Source of the DNA: Fusibacter sp963666805
GTDB lineage: Bacteria > Bacillota > Clostridia > Peptostreptococcales > Acidaminobacteraceae
NCBI GenBank assembly: GCA_963666805.2
Contig: CAXXWR010000007.1
Span: 310,001 to 374,000 of the forward strand
DNA: 64,000 bases
Direction: 5' to 3'
Below the pieces are notes generated by a model. That model saw only the letters and a list, made by a program, of their open reading frames with translations, was not told the origin of the DNA and did not search any database. Position numbers and translations under genes: made by a program. Positions 26,068-34,599 of the stretch are shown piece after piece (the stretch's first letter is position 1; every line of letters starts with the position of its first letter).

Positions 26068-27612
26068 TTATAATTTAAGTCCCATTGGCTCTGGCGCAAA
26101 AATACTCGCGTCCATTTCTTTTAAAGGCTCAGCAATTGCTGGTTTAAAAGTCATGAGGTCTAAAATATCTTTTTGAAGATCAACCCCTGGTGCAATCTCT
26201 GTTAAGGTTAACCCCTTTTCAGTGATTTCAAAGACTGCTCTTTCAGTAACATAGATAACAGGCTGACCAATTTCATAAGCATACTCACCTGAGAACGTGA
26301 TTTGTTCACAATCATCTATGAATTTTTTAGCACGTCCTTCATTTATAATCTTAAGTTTGCCCTCTACCACTTCAACTTTTAGGCCACCTGCAGTAAAAGA
26401 ACCACAGTATACCACTTTCTTTGCATTTTGAGAGATGTTAATGAAGCCGCCACAACCGGCTACCTTAGGACCAAATTTAGAAACATTCACATTACCCTTG
26501 CTATCACATTGTGCAAGTCCTAGGAATGCTACATCTAGTCCACCACCATCATAAAAGTCAAATTGATAAGGTTGATCAATAATCATATCTGGATTAATAG
26601 CTGCTCCAAAACTCATGCCACCTGCTGGAATACCACCAATGGTTCCCGCTTCAGTGGTCAAAATTAAACCTTCAATACCTTCTTCATTAGCAACCATTGA
26701 AACACCTTCTGGAACTCCAATACCAAGATTCATAACTGAATTAGGTTTCAATTCCATTGCAGCACGACGTGCAATGAGTTTTCTTTCATTGAGTACCATG
26801 GGTGGAATTCCCTTAACAGGTATTCTAATATCTTGGCTGTAAGATGGATTATACTGTTCTCCAAAAGTTTGCATGTGCTCACTTGGATCAGCTTCAACAA
26901 TAGCGTCCACATAAATACCTGGAATTTTCACCATTTTGTAGTCCAGCGTTCCTTCTTCAACCACTTTTTCTACTTGCAAAATAACTTTTCCACCACAATT
27001 TTTTACGGCTTGTGCTATAGAAAGCATTTCAAGGCTTACTGCCTCTTTATGGAAAGTACAATTCCCCTGAGGATCTGCATAAGTACCTCTAATAAAGGCA
27101 ACATCTAAATTAAAGCTTTTATAATATAGCCATTCTTCTCCATTCAGTTCAATTAACTCTACCAAATCTTCTTGAGTACTATCATTGAGCTTACCACCGT
27201 CAAGTCTCGGATCAACAAATGTTTTCATACCCACTTTTGTAATAACCCCTGGCTTGTTTCCGGCGATTGCTCTAAAGAGGTGAGAAATAACCCCTTGTGG
27301 AAAATTGTAAGCTTCCATTTGGTTATCAAGTGCCAATTTTCCTAGTTTTGGCGCTAGTCCCCAGTGTCCGCCTACTGCGCGTTTAACAAGTCCAACATGA
27401 CCAAAATGATTTAATCCTCTATCTTTTCCATCACCTTGACCCGCTGCATAGACCAGTGTTAAATCTTTAGGATGACCACTCTTTACAAATAGTTCCTCCA
27501 CACCCCGGCTAAGTGCCTCTGGATGCATATTCCCTACAAACCCACCTGTTGCGACAGCGGCGCCATCTTCAATCATGGAAATCGCTGCCTCAAGTGTCAT
27601 AACCTTATTCAT
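26068..27612 (-). CDS. Acetate/propionate-type CoA-transferase (fused alpha-beta)
   Basis: A 514-residue family I CoA-transferase in which both subunits are joined, as in propionate CoA-transferase Pct and YdiF. The N-terminal half has the CoA-binding pattern GFVGNMHPEALSRGV. The C-terminal half has NLGIGVPEGVS and the catalytic glutamate in LTTEAGTIGGIPAGG. It moves CoA between acyl-CoA and a free acid; the acid is not readable. It is the last gene of an operon with a GntP-family permease behind a sigma-54 promoter, so it likely activates the imported acid (acetoacetate, hydroxybutyrate or another short hydroxy/keto acid). GGAGG lies 6 bases before ATG 27612. Confidence 0.9.
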   Translation of the reverse strand: MNKVMTLEAAISMIEDGAAVATGGFVGNMHPEALSRGVEELFVKSGHPKDLTLVYAAGQGDGKDRGLNHFGHVGLVKRAVGGHWGLAPKLGKLALDNQMEAYNFPQGVISHLFRAIAGNKPGVITKVGMKTFVDPRLDGGKLNDSTQEDLVELIELNGEEWLYYKSFNLDVAFIRGTYADPQGNCTFHKEAVSLEMLSIAQAVKNCGGKVILQVEKVVEEGTLDYKMVKIPGIYVDAIVEADPSEHMQTFGEQYNPSYSQDIRIPVKGIPPMVLNERKLIARRAAMELKPNSVMNLGIGVPEGVSMVANEEGIEGLILTTEAGTIGGIPAGGMSFGAAINPDMIIDQPYQFDFYDGGGLDVAFLGLAQCDSKGNVNVSKFGPKVAGCGGFINISQNAKKVVYCGSFTAGGLKVEVVEGKLKIINEGRAKKFIDDCEQITFSGEYAYEIGQPVIYVTERAVFEITEKGLTLTEIAPGVDLQKDILDLMTFKPAIAEPLKEMDASIFAPEPMGLKL

Positions 27613-27630
27613 AAGACGCCTCCCGTTTTC

Positions 27631-28986
27631 TTATACGATTTTAGTTACAAGATAGAATAATGATACGCAGAATACTGCGATAAGTGGAATAACCATTGTC
27701 ATCATTGCGATATCTTTGTAACTTTCTTTATGGTTTAATTTACATACTGATAACAATGTGATAACCGCACCACAGTGAGGTAATGTATCAAGACCACCCG
27801 CAGCCATCAACATAATTCTATGAAGTGCTTGAGGATTAATACCCATTGCTAAAAACTGATCTGACAATACTTCAAGTGCGATAGCTGTACCACCCGAAGA
27901 TGAACCAACAATCCCTGCAAGTAAAGTTGTAGAAATAGCTACTTTAAAGATTGAAGGAATCGCAAGTGCTACAATCCCTACTTTGACAGTTGTAAAGGCT
28001 GCAAGGGATTTGATTACACCACCGTAACCAACTTCTGAACCTGTGTTGAAAATAGGAAGAAGCGAACCCACTGCACCATCGAAAACAATTTTATTAGTAT
28101 TTTTAAGATGTTTTCTTAAAGTGATTAAAATGACTACAATTGAAATAGATAACCCTAATACAACTGGCCATGTGCCGTTAACGGCAGAACCTGCTGCTTG
28201 ATATTTTGCAATAACACTCTCATTTGCAAAATATACTTTTGTTAAAACGAAGTTCAAAACGAAAACCAATAAAATTGGGAAGATCGAAATCCAGAATCCT
28301 GGTACGCCATCTCCCATTTCTTGTAAGCCTTCATTTTGATGGTCGCCGTAACCTTCACCAGCTTGATTCATTTTTTTAGCACGTCTGTTAAGCCACCATA
28401 AGCCACCAAATAACATAATCGCTGAACCTAGAATCCCTAGAACGGGTCCTGCGTATATATCTGTTCCGAAATAAACGGTTGGCATTGTATTAATATATTG
28501 TGGCGATCCTGGAAGTGCAGTCATTGTAAATGTAAAGGCACCCAGTGCAATCGCTGCTGGCAATAAACGTTTAGGTATGTTGGCTTCTCTAAGTAACATG
28601 GCACCAATTGGATACATTGCAAATACAACCACGAAAAGTGATACACCACCATAAGTTAAAAGTGCTGTTGCAACAACAACGGCTGCAATGGCATGCTTTT
28701 TACCAAATTTTGCTGAAATCATATGGGCAATCGATGTTGCTGCCCCTGATACACCCATTAATTTACCGAAAATCGCTCCCGCTAAGAAGACTGGAAAATA
28801 CGATTGAATATAGCCTGCTGCCGCTGGCATAAAAATATTAGATAATGCATGTAGTGCTGGAATTTCCCCTGATAAAATAGCTGCTAACATTGCAAGTAAT
28901 GGTGCTAAAACAAGTACCGTTACACCACGATATGCAAAATACATTAATGAGAACAGCGTTAATAATATGGCTAATACACCTAACAT
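27631..28986 (-). CDS. GntP-family carboxylate permease
   Basis: A 451-residue membrane protein with about 12 hydrophobic segments. The GntP family is suggested by FPVFLAGAIFGKLMGVSGAA, ALTYGGVSLFVVVFAMYPIG, GSPQYINTMPTVYFGT, TGSEVGYGGVIKSLAAF, SSSGGTAIALEVLSDQFL and the C-terminal MAAGGLDTLPHCGAVITLL. Members take up gluconate or hydroxy acids with protons. With a CoA-transferase 18 bases downstream, the beta-hydroxybutyrate/acetoacetate branch (as YxjC with ScoAB in Bacillus) is the likeliest analogy. GGGGG precedes the start. Confidence 0.85.
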   Translation of the reverse strand: MLGVLAILLTLFSLMYFAYRGVTVLVLAPLLAMLAAILSGEIPALHALSNIFMPAAAGYIQSYFPVFLAGAIFGKLMGVSGAATSIAHMISAKFGKKHAIAAVVVATALLTYGGVSLFVVVFAMYPIGAMLLREANIPKRLLPAAIALGAFTFTMTALPGSPQYINTMPTVYFGTDIYAGPVLGILGSAIMLFGGLWWLNRRAKKMNQAGEGYGDHQNEGLQEMGDGVPGFWISIFPILLVFVLNFVLTKVYFANESVIAKYQAAGSAVNGTWPVVLGLSISIVVILITLRKHLKNTNKIVFDGAVGSLLPIFNTGSEVGYGGVIKSLAAFTTVKVGIVALAIPSIFKVAISTTLLAGIVGSSSGGTAIALEVLSDQFLAMGINPQALHRIMLMAAGGLDTLPHCGAVITLLSVCKLNHKESYKDIAMMTMVIPLIAVFCVSLFYLVTKIV

Positions 28987-28996
28987 TAAAATCCCC

Positions 28997-29488
28997 CTAA
29001 CTTAAAATAAGTTTAATTAATTCATAGAAACTATAGATAAAACCTATCATAACTAATAAATTCATCCCATACAAAATACCTAAAGTCATACCTTTACCTT
29101 TTTTAAGCATATTGATATGTTTCGGATGCATTTTATACTCATGTGACTCTGTTTTTGAATCTGCTATGACCCCATTGATCATTACAATCACCATGATAAG
29201 TGATGCCATGAGTAAAATGAGATATAAAAATCCCAATGAAAAACCAGCCGTTTTTTCCACAATGGATACTACCGCAGTCATTAATAAGGTCGGTACAAAC
29301 CATCGATCTAGGGGATGAAACCTATAATCTTGCTCGTACATTTCACTGATTAACATTCTGACGATAATCACAGCTAAATGTAAATACTTGTAATGCTGTG
29401 GGAAATACACTTGTTGAAAAATAGTCACCAACAAGAGCCCCTGTAATACTAAATTAAAATAGCGTGGTTTCTTTAAAATATTCATCAT
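28997..29488 (-). CDS. Hypothetical four-helix membrane protein, first gene of the sigma-54 operon
   Basis: A 163-residue membrane protein of unknown family. Hydrophobic segments lie at about residues 13-28, 66-80, 85-105 and 138-158, with a positively charged loop SHEYKMHPKHINMLKKGKG before the last. Two ATG codons in tandem follow AGGAGG by 10 bases. It stands between a -24/-12 promoter and the permease gene (10-base gap), so it is the promoter-proximal gene of the unit. It may be a small companion of the permease; nothing in the sequence says more. Confidence 0.7.
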   Translation of the reverse strand: MMNILKKPRYFNLVLQGLLLVTIFQQVYFPQHYKYLHLAVIIVRMLISEMYEQDYRFHPLDRWFVPTLLMTAVVSIVEKTAGFSLGFLYLILLMASLIMVIVMINGVIADSKTESHEYKMHPKHINMLKKGKGMTLGILYGMNLLVMIGFIYSFYELIKLILS

Positions 29489-29535
29489 GAAAGCCAGTCC
29501 TCCTTTTTCATTCTTTCACCTCCGTCTTTATTTAT

Positions 29536-29551
29536 TGCAATTCACGTGCCA
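29536..29551 (-). promoter_or_regulatory. Sigma-54 (-24/-12) promoter
   Basis: Minus-strand TGGCAC-gtgaa-TTGCA matches the sigma-54 consensus (GG at -24, GC at -12) with exact spacing. It lies 48 bases upstream of the first gene of the permease/CoA-transferase operon and downstream of a sigma-54 activator gene on the same strand. Confidence 0.88.
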
Positions 29552-29705
29552 ACTTTTTTTACACTTTCTTTGGTATTTTGTTTAAAAACACTACAATTTC
29601 AAGGGTCTATTTTTTGATCATTGTTAAGAATTCTTACAAACGTAATATAAAGTTTACACTTATTTGTTAAAAAATAGTCAAGCGTCATTTTTAGTTTACA
29701 TCTAC
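29552..29705 (-). promoter_or_regulatory. Candidate activator-binding region upstream of the sigma-54 promoter
   Basis: No gene lies between 29489 and 29810. Above the -24/-12 element sits a near-palindrome TTGTTAAGAATTCTTACAA (29621-29639), and TTTACA-type repeats recur: AAGTTTACA (29650-29658), TAGTTTACA (29692-29700), then AAGTTTAC on the other strand (29724-29731) and TGATTTACA (29732-29740) inside the terminator loop. Distances of 70-190 bases upstream suit an enhancer for an AAA+ activator. Which repeat is bound is unknown. Confidence 0.45.
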
Positions 29706-29707
29706 GA

Positions 29708-29755
29708 AAAAAAGAACGAATACGTAAACTTTGATTTACATTATCGTTCTTTTTT
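29708..29755 (-). terminator. Terminator after the sigma-54 activator gene
   Basis: A 12-bp stem AAAAAAGAACGA / TCGTTCTTTTTT with an inner GTAAA / TTTAC pair in the loop. The minus strand leaves on a T-run. It lies 56 bases past the activator stop and separates it from the operon it probably controls. Confidence 0.8.
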
Positions 29756-29810
29756 GTCAAGATTGTTGGATTTTTAACAATTATTTTTTATCTTCTATTT
29801 TTCTTGTTGC

Positions 29811-31517
29811 CTACTTCAAATCGTATTTTTCTATTTTTTTATGGAGTGCCATTCTTGAAATGCCCAAGTCTTTAGCAGTCTGAGTTTTATTGCCATTAAA
29901 ACAAATGAGCCGTTCTAATAAAAGCCTTCTTTCAATCTTCTCCATCATATTTCTAAGAGGTTCACCCTTATTGTTGTCATTGGTGCCCTTAATTTGCATA
30001 GGGAGATGATACACTTCTATCACTTCTTCTCCTTCAATAATATTATAGGCACGCTCAATGACATTTCTCAATTCTCTAATATTTCCCTTCCACTCATAAC
30101 TCGTAAGCTGGAACTGTGCTTTTTCAGAAATACCCTTTACCTTACCATGGTTTTCTTGATTAAGGTTATCTAAAAAGTGTCTCGAGAGGGCTATAATGTC
30201 CTCTTTTCTATCTCTCAACGGTGGAATCACGAGGTTGATGACATTAAGTCTATAATAAAGATCCTCTCTAAAGGTTTTTTCTTCAACCATCTCTTTAAGG
30301 TCTTTGTTGGTAGCAGCAATCACTCTTACATCAATGTCTTTAGGATGATTGGAGCCTACACGCTCAACTTCACCTTCTTGTAAAACACGTAAAATCTTTG
30401 CCTGCATTTGAAGCGGCATATCGCCAATTTCATCTAAAAATATCGTCCCTTGATCGGCTAACTCAAACTTCCCAATTTTCCCATTTTTATGTGCCCCTGT
30501 GAAGGCTCCTTTTTCATAACCAAAGAGTTCTGATTCTAACAGGTGTTCTGGAATCGCAGCACAATTCACTGAAACAAAGGCATTATCCCTTCTCTGACTT
30601 TCATAGTGAATGGCGTGAGCAAAGAGTTCTTTACCGGTTCCACTCTCCCCTTGAATGAGAACATTTGACTTGGTATGTGACACTTTCCTCACATAATTTT
30701 TCATTTTATTCATTTCTTCATTGGTGGTAATAATATGATCTAATGTATATTTGGATTGATGTAGACTGCTAATTTCAGACCGCAAACTCTTAAGTTCTTG
30801 TTCAATCTTACTGTACTTTTTATTAATATCTCGAAGTTCTGATACATTTCTAAAAATAACTTTACCAATAGCTCCTGCGAGTTTTCCTTCAGAATAATAA
30901 GGAATTCGCGTTGCTACCATGTAGTCTCCTTTGATCTCTTGAAAATCATTAATTTCAGGAATCCCTGTTTCTGAAACAATATGCATTCTTGTATTGGGAA
31001 TGACATCTGTGACATGTTTACCAATAATCTCATCGTCTTCAAGACCTAAAAAGTGTTTATAGGCATTGGACATCATCGTGATGTGTCCCTCTTTATCAAC
31101 CACAATCAAGCCATCATATGCCAATTCTAAAATCGTTTTAATCAGAGTCATTTCACTTTGTTCAGCCTCAAGTTTCATATTAAGCTGTTCAAGCTTCGTT
31201 ACATCATCAAAAATAGCCATAGTCCCCACATGTTCACCATCAGCATATAAAGGAATCCTTGATGTGAGGCAAACATGTTTATGAATATGAATCCGAACAT
31301 CCTTCTCTATCACCTTTGTATCATTGATCCTGAGCAAATCTGAATCTGCATAGATATTATTAATAAATTGACCCCTGGCTCGCTCTGCACTTGTTTCCAA
31401 TAACTCTGCAGCTCTTTGATTAATGCACTGAATATTCCCCATCTTATCAATAATAATGATGGCATTGGTAATTTCATCAAAGGCCTCAATATTTTCATTA
31501 ATTTCATTAAAAACCAT
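29811..31517 (-). CDS. PAS-domain sigma-54-dependent activator
   Basis: A roughly 568-residue enhancer-binding protein. Two PAS domains (about residues 10-115 and 125-235, each containing an IIIIDKMGN/LIVVDKEGH start) precede a coiled coil. The AAA+ domain carries Walker A GESGTGKE, the sigma-54 contact loop GAFTGA, Walker B TIFLDEIGDMP and the arginine region YRLNVINLVIPPLRDR. The C-terminal Fis-like helix-turn-helix reads NKTQTAKDLGISRMALHKKIEKY. I start it at ATG 31517, with GGGGGA 5 bases upstream. It should drive the -24/-12 promoter just downstream; the PAS ligand is unknown. Confidence 0.9.
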   Translation of the reverse strand: MVFNEINENIEAFDEITNAIIIIDKMGNIQCINQRAAELLETSAERARGQFINNIYADSDLLRINDTKVIEKDVRIHIHKHVCLTSRIPLYADGEHVGTMAIFDDVTKLEQLNMKLEAEQSEMTLIKTILELAYDGLIVVDKEGHITMMSNAYKHFLGLEDDEIIGKHVTDVIPNTRMHIVSETGIPEINDFQEIKGDYMVATRIPYYSEGKLAGAIGKVIFRNVSELRDINKKYSKIEQELKSLRSEISSLHQSKYTLDHIITTNEEMNKMKNYVRKVSHTKSNVLIQGESGTGKELFAHAIHYESQRRDNAFVSVNCAAIPEHLLESELFGYEKGAFTGAHKNGKIGKFELADQGTIFLDEIGDMPLQMQAKILRVLQEGEVERVGSNHPKDIDVRVIAATNKDLKEMVEEKTFREDLYYRLNVINLVIPPLRDRKEDIIALSRHFLDNLNQENHGKVKGISEKAQFQLTSYEWKGNIRELRNVIERAYNIIEGEEVIEVYHLPMQIKGTNDNNKGEPLRNMMEKIERRLLLERLICFNGNKTQTAKDLGISRMALHKKIEKYDLK

Positions 31518-31650
31518 AAAATCCCCCATATAAAACATCTCTACATATGAACAACGGCATTACAACCTTTATTTTATGAAGGGACTGACGATTCATAAAT
31601 TTTGCACTCATAAATCATAAGTATTCATTATTTTTTTATCATTATACCAC

Positions 31651-31715
31651 AAAAAAAGCTAGCCTTAAGCAATCACACTTATAATAACATAAGCCTGTTT
31701 CATCTTAAAGCTAGC
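31651..31715 (-). terminator. Terminator after the superoxide dismutase gene
   Basis: Arms GCTAGCCTTAAG (31658-31669) and CTTAAAGCTAGC (31704-31715) pair with one mismatch. On the minus strand the stem is followed by seven T. It lies 50 bases past the stop of the dismutase gene. The loop of 34 bases is long. Confidence 0.7.
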
Positions 31716-31764
31716 ATGTAAATTAATTCTTTTCTATAGACTAAAGACACTCAACGTCTGAGTC

Positions 31765-32370
31765 TTACCCTTTGAATCTTTTTGCAACTTCTTTCCAATT
31801 AACAACATTCCAAAATGCACTTACATAATCAGGACGCTTGTTTTGATAGTTCAGATAATAAGCATGTTCCCATACATCAAGTCCTAATAAGATACGGGCA
31901 CCTTCAGAAATTGGTGAATCTTGATTGGCAGTACTGGTGACTCTTAATGCTCCATTTTCATCAGCAACTAGCCAAGCCCATCCACTTCCGAATTGTGTTT
32001 TAGCTGCATTTTCAAATTGCTCTTTAAAGGCATCAAATCCGCCAAAAGCTTTATTAATGGCTTCTAATAATTCGCCTTCTGGTTGTCCACCACCATCAGG
32101 TGATAAATTTTTCCAGAAGAGCATATGATTATAGTAGCCACCACCATTATTTCTAACAGCTGTACGGATAGATTCTGGTAATGCATTTAAATCCGAAAGC
32201 AAGGCTTCAATGTCTTTGTCTGCAAATTTAGGTTCAGATTCAATCGCTGCATTGAGTTTATTCTTATACCCTTCATGATGTTTTGTATAGTGAATTTCCA
32301 TTGTTCTTGCATCAATATAAGGTTCTAATGCATCGTAAGCGTAGTCTAGTTTAGGTAATGTAAATGACAT
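31765..32370 (-). CDS. sodA: Superoxide dismutase, Fe/Mn family
   Basis: A 201-residue cytosolic superoxide dismutase of standard length. Metal ligands are visible in MEIHYTKHHEGY, in NHMLFWKNLSP, and in DVWEHAYYLNY, which supplies Asp and His. The Gln in STANQDSPI sits where manganese enzymes have it, so Mn or cambialistic use is more likely than iron. GGAGG precedes ATG 32370. A Fur-like box lies 74 bases upstream, and a cation-efflux gene lies further upstream on the same strand. Confidence 0.93.
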   Translation of the reverse strand: MSFTLPKLDYAYDALEPYIDARTMEIHYTKHHEGYKNKLNAAIESEPKFADKDIEALLSDLNALPESIRTAVRNNGGGYYNHMLFWKNLSPDGGGQPEGELLEAINKAFGGFDAFKEQFENAAKTQFGSGWAWLVADENGALRVTSTANQDSPISEGARILLGLDVWEHAYYLNYQNKRPDYVSAFWNVVNWKEVAKRFKG

Positions 32371-32443
32371 AAAATTGCCTCCTTATTTAATATCTATTAT
32401 TATGTTTTATTTTCTGTCAACACTCTATAGATACACATCAATT

Positions 32444-32462
32444 GACAATGATAATCATTTAC
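32444..32462. promoter_or_regulatory. Fur-like box upstream of sodA
   Basis: GACAATGATAATCATTTAC matches 16 of 19 positions of the classical Fur box GATAATGATAATCATTATC. It lies between the end of the cation-efflux gene and sodA, with a minus-strand TTGACA (32420-32415) between it and the gene. A PerR site would be closer to TTATAATNATTATAA, so a Fur-type metal regulator fits better. Confidence 0.55.
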
Positions 32463-32488
32463 ATTTGTTTTGTCATCAAATTGTAATA

Positions 32489-33448
32489 TTAGTTTTTCTT
32501 ACTCAAAGCTGCTATGCGTTTTGCCTTCTCACGATAAAAAATCACTTCATCTTCGTCATAAGGCTCTATATGAATGGTAATAATACTCTGTTCTCCAAAA
32601 TTATCAAAGAGTGTACGCTCAACTTTTGTAGCAATATTATGAGCTTGAGTAATATTCATCTGAGGATCTACCATCATATGACATTCAATAGCAACTCGGT
32701 TCCCCAGTTTTCTTGCCCTTATTTCATGAAACTCTAAAATACCCTGAGTTTTTTCAAGTACTTCTCTAATATAATCCATATCACTGGCAGGTAGAGCAGA
32801 CTCTAAAAGTTCATTCATCGCCGGTTTAAACACTTCAATCGCTACTTTAACAATTAAAACGCCTACGGCAAGCGAGGCAATCGGGTCGAGAATAGTAAAT
32901 TTCTGACCTAAAAATACAGCCCCTCCAATTCCGATAAAAGTTCCAATAGAAGACATCGCATCTGATCGATGATGCCACGCATTGGCCTTAAGGGCACCTG
33001 AATTGATAGCTTCCCCCTTTTTCAAGGTATACCTGAATAAAACTTCCTTTGAAACAATAGATAGTGCAGCGACAATAAGGGGCACATAACTTGGCTTTGG
33101 TAAAACCCCACCTTTAATAACAAAGATAACATTGTCTAGTCCCGATTTGAATATGCCGACAGCTGCAACTACTAACATGATACTGATAAAAACCGTCGCT
33201 AAGGTTTCATATTTCCCATGACCATAAGTATGATCTTCATCTTCTGGTCGTTCTGTTAGCTTAAAACCAACAATTACCACTATATCTGTTAAAAAATCAC
33301 TCATTGAGTGAATACCATCTGCAAGCATAGCCTGACTTTTACCCAATACCCCTGCGAGTACTTTAATCACTGACAAAAAAGCATTGGTCCAAAATCCAAC
33401 CATTGTCACATGTTTTGCCGTTTGACTTCTTAACATTTCTTTCTTCAT
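32489..33448 (-). CDS. Cation diffusion facilitator (CDF) family metal exporter
   Basis: A 319-residue membrane transporter with about six hydrophobic segments. CDF signatures are MLADGIHSMSDFLTDIVV (metal site in the second helix), DEDHTYGHGKYETLATVFI, and HHRSDAMSSIGTFIGIGGA (fifth helix). A cytoplasmic C-terminal metal-binding domain (about 215-300) ends HNIATKVERTLFDNFGEQSIITIHIEPYDE. Such proteins export Zn, Fe, Mn or Cd with proton exchange; the metal cannot be read here. It lies upstream of sodA on the same strand with a Fur-like box between, which favours Fe or Mn. Confidence 0.88.
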   Translation of the reverse strand: MKKEMLRSQTAKHVTMVGFWTNAFLSVIKVLAGVLGKSQAMLADGIHSMSDFLTDIVVIVGFKLTERPEDEDHTYGHGKYETLATVFISIMLVVAAVGIFKSGLDNVIFVIKGGVLPKPSYVPLIVAALSIVSKEVLFRYTLKKGEAINSGALKANAWHHRSDAMSSIGTFIGIGGAVFLGQKFTILDPIASLAVGVLIVKVAIEVFKPAMNELLESALPASDMDYIREVLEKTQGILEFHEIRARKLGNRVAIECHMMVDPQMNITQAHNIATKVERTLFDNFGEQSIITIHIEPYDEDEVIFYREKAKRIAALSKKN

Positions 33449-33551
33449 GATTGGCTCCTTTACGCCTTCAATAACTTCATCCTTAAAACAGATTCAATGA
33501 AAGTCATAAGCCTAACCCTCTTGCTCACTCTGTGTGAGCCATTTTAAATCA

Positions 33552-34469
33552 TTATTCAAGGAAAGAATCATCTGTAAGTGTTTCGTAATCATAATCATTT
33601 TTCAATAAAGCATTATCTTTCATCCAATTTTCTGTATGAATGAATGTTTCTTTATCGACTGACTTGGCTTTTTCAAAAACAGGCATCTCAAAAGAATCTT
33701 TTAATGCTTCTGGAAAGCCTAAATTTTCAACCAAAATGTCAAAATAAACAGATTGGTCTGTTTGATTAAGATAATCTACTGCTTGATTATAGCCTTCATA
33801 AAGCTTCTTAAAGCTATCTGACTTGTCCTTCAACATTTGTGTATCGGCTATAAAAATCCCCGGATAAAGTGCCTCGTCCTCTGTTGAACCTATAATCGTT
33901 CCACCTGCCAATAAAGCTGCTGATGCTAAGGGTTCTGGGAGGGTTGCCCCATTTAATTCTCCCGACTTAAGCATTTCGAGTCTTACTGGCATCTGGGGAA
34001 TAGCCACTTTGTCCAAGCTGTCTTTAAAATTATTATTTTGGGCAACAACTGATGTTGCATAATCTATCACTGTATTGCTTGAAAGGCCAATTTGTTTGTT
34101 TTCAAGTGCCAAAAATTGGTCTCTATCGAGATCGGGAGAGGTGACTAATTTGTAGTTACCATAAGTTTGAGATGTTGCAGTTACTTCATAGCCTGCTTGA
34201 TTATAAAAGAACACGGTTAGCATGTCTGCCATTGCCCCATCAAGATTGCCCGTTTGAAGTGCTGTATCTCTATCTAAGGCGCTTTTAAAGACAGTTATTT
34301 CAACGTCTAAACCTAAGTCATCAAAATAACCTTGCTCTTTTGCCATATAAAAAGGGACTGCCCCTACATCACTCATTACGCCTATTTTAAGAGTTGGCGT
34401 AGATTGCGTACAGCCCCCTAAGATCAATGTTGCCAATATTAATACCCAAATACCTATCATTTTTTTCAT
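33552..34469 (-). CDS. NMT1/SsuA-like ABC substrate-binding lipoprotein
   Basis: A 305-residue extracellular binding protein with lipobox LGGC (cysteine near residue 20). The fold starts LKIGVMSDVGAVPFYMAKEQGYFDDLGLDVEI, typical of the NMT1/ThiY/SsuA group that binds aromatic, sulfonate or pyrimidine ligands. It is divergent from the UbiD-UbiA-UbiX-ABC operon and shares its control region. That operon has an ATPase and a permease but no binding protein, so this is very probably the missing subunit. MqnA and MqnD of the futalosine pathway share this fold, but the lipoprotein signal argues for a transporter role. Confidence 0.83.
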   Translation of the reverse strand: MKKMIGIWVLILATLILGGCTQSTPTLKIGVMSDVGAVPFYMAKEQGYFDDLGLDVEITVFKSALDRDTALQTGNLDGAMADMLTVFFYNQAGYEVTATSQTYGNYKLVTSPDLDRDQFLALENKQIGLSSNTVIDYATSVVAQNNNFKDSLDKVAIPQMPVRLEMLKSGELNGATLPEPLASAALLAGGTIIGSTEDEALYPGIFIADTQMLKDKSDSFKKLYEGYNQAVDYLNQTDQSVYFDILVENLGFPEALKDSFEMPVFEKAKSVDKETFIHTENWMKDNALLKNDYDYETLTDDSFLE

Positions 34470-34486
34470 TATTTCCTCCTATTTAT

Positions 34487-34506
34487 ATGGTATTTCTGTA
34501 TACCAT
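34487..34506. promoter_or_regulatory. Inverted repeat in the divergent ubiD/binding-protein control region
   Basis: ATGGTAT-ttctgt-ATACCAT, a 7-bp perfect inverted repeat with a 6-base spacer, lies 17 bases upstream of the binding-protein start and about 40 bases before the plus-strand -35 element. It could be an operator common to both directions. Confidence 0.5.
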
Positions 34507-34546
34507 TGAATTATTTTAGCATATAAATGGTTTCTGGTCTATTTCA

Positions 34547-34575
34547 TTGACACTATGTGTTAAAATCGTTACAAT
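34547..34575 (+). promoter_or_regulatory. Sigma-A promoter of the ubiD operon
   Basis: TTGACA (34547-34552) and TACAAT (34570-34575) with a 17-base spacer, an almost perfect sigma-A promoter. It ends 24 bases before the ubiD-like start, leaving a short leader with GGAGG. Confidence 0.75.
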
Positions 34576-34599
34576 TTTAAGTGAATTGGAGGACATATA

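Noticed and set aside
33552..34469. Calling the NMT1-like protein MqnA or MqnD
   Set aside because: It carries a lipoprotein signal peptide and matches an operon that lacks only a binding protein; MqnA/MqnD are cytosolic.
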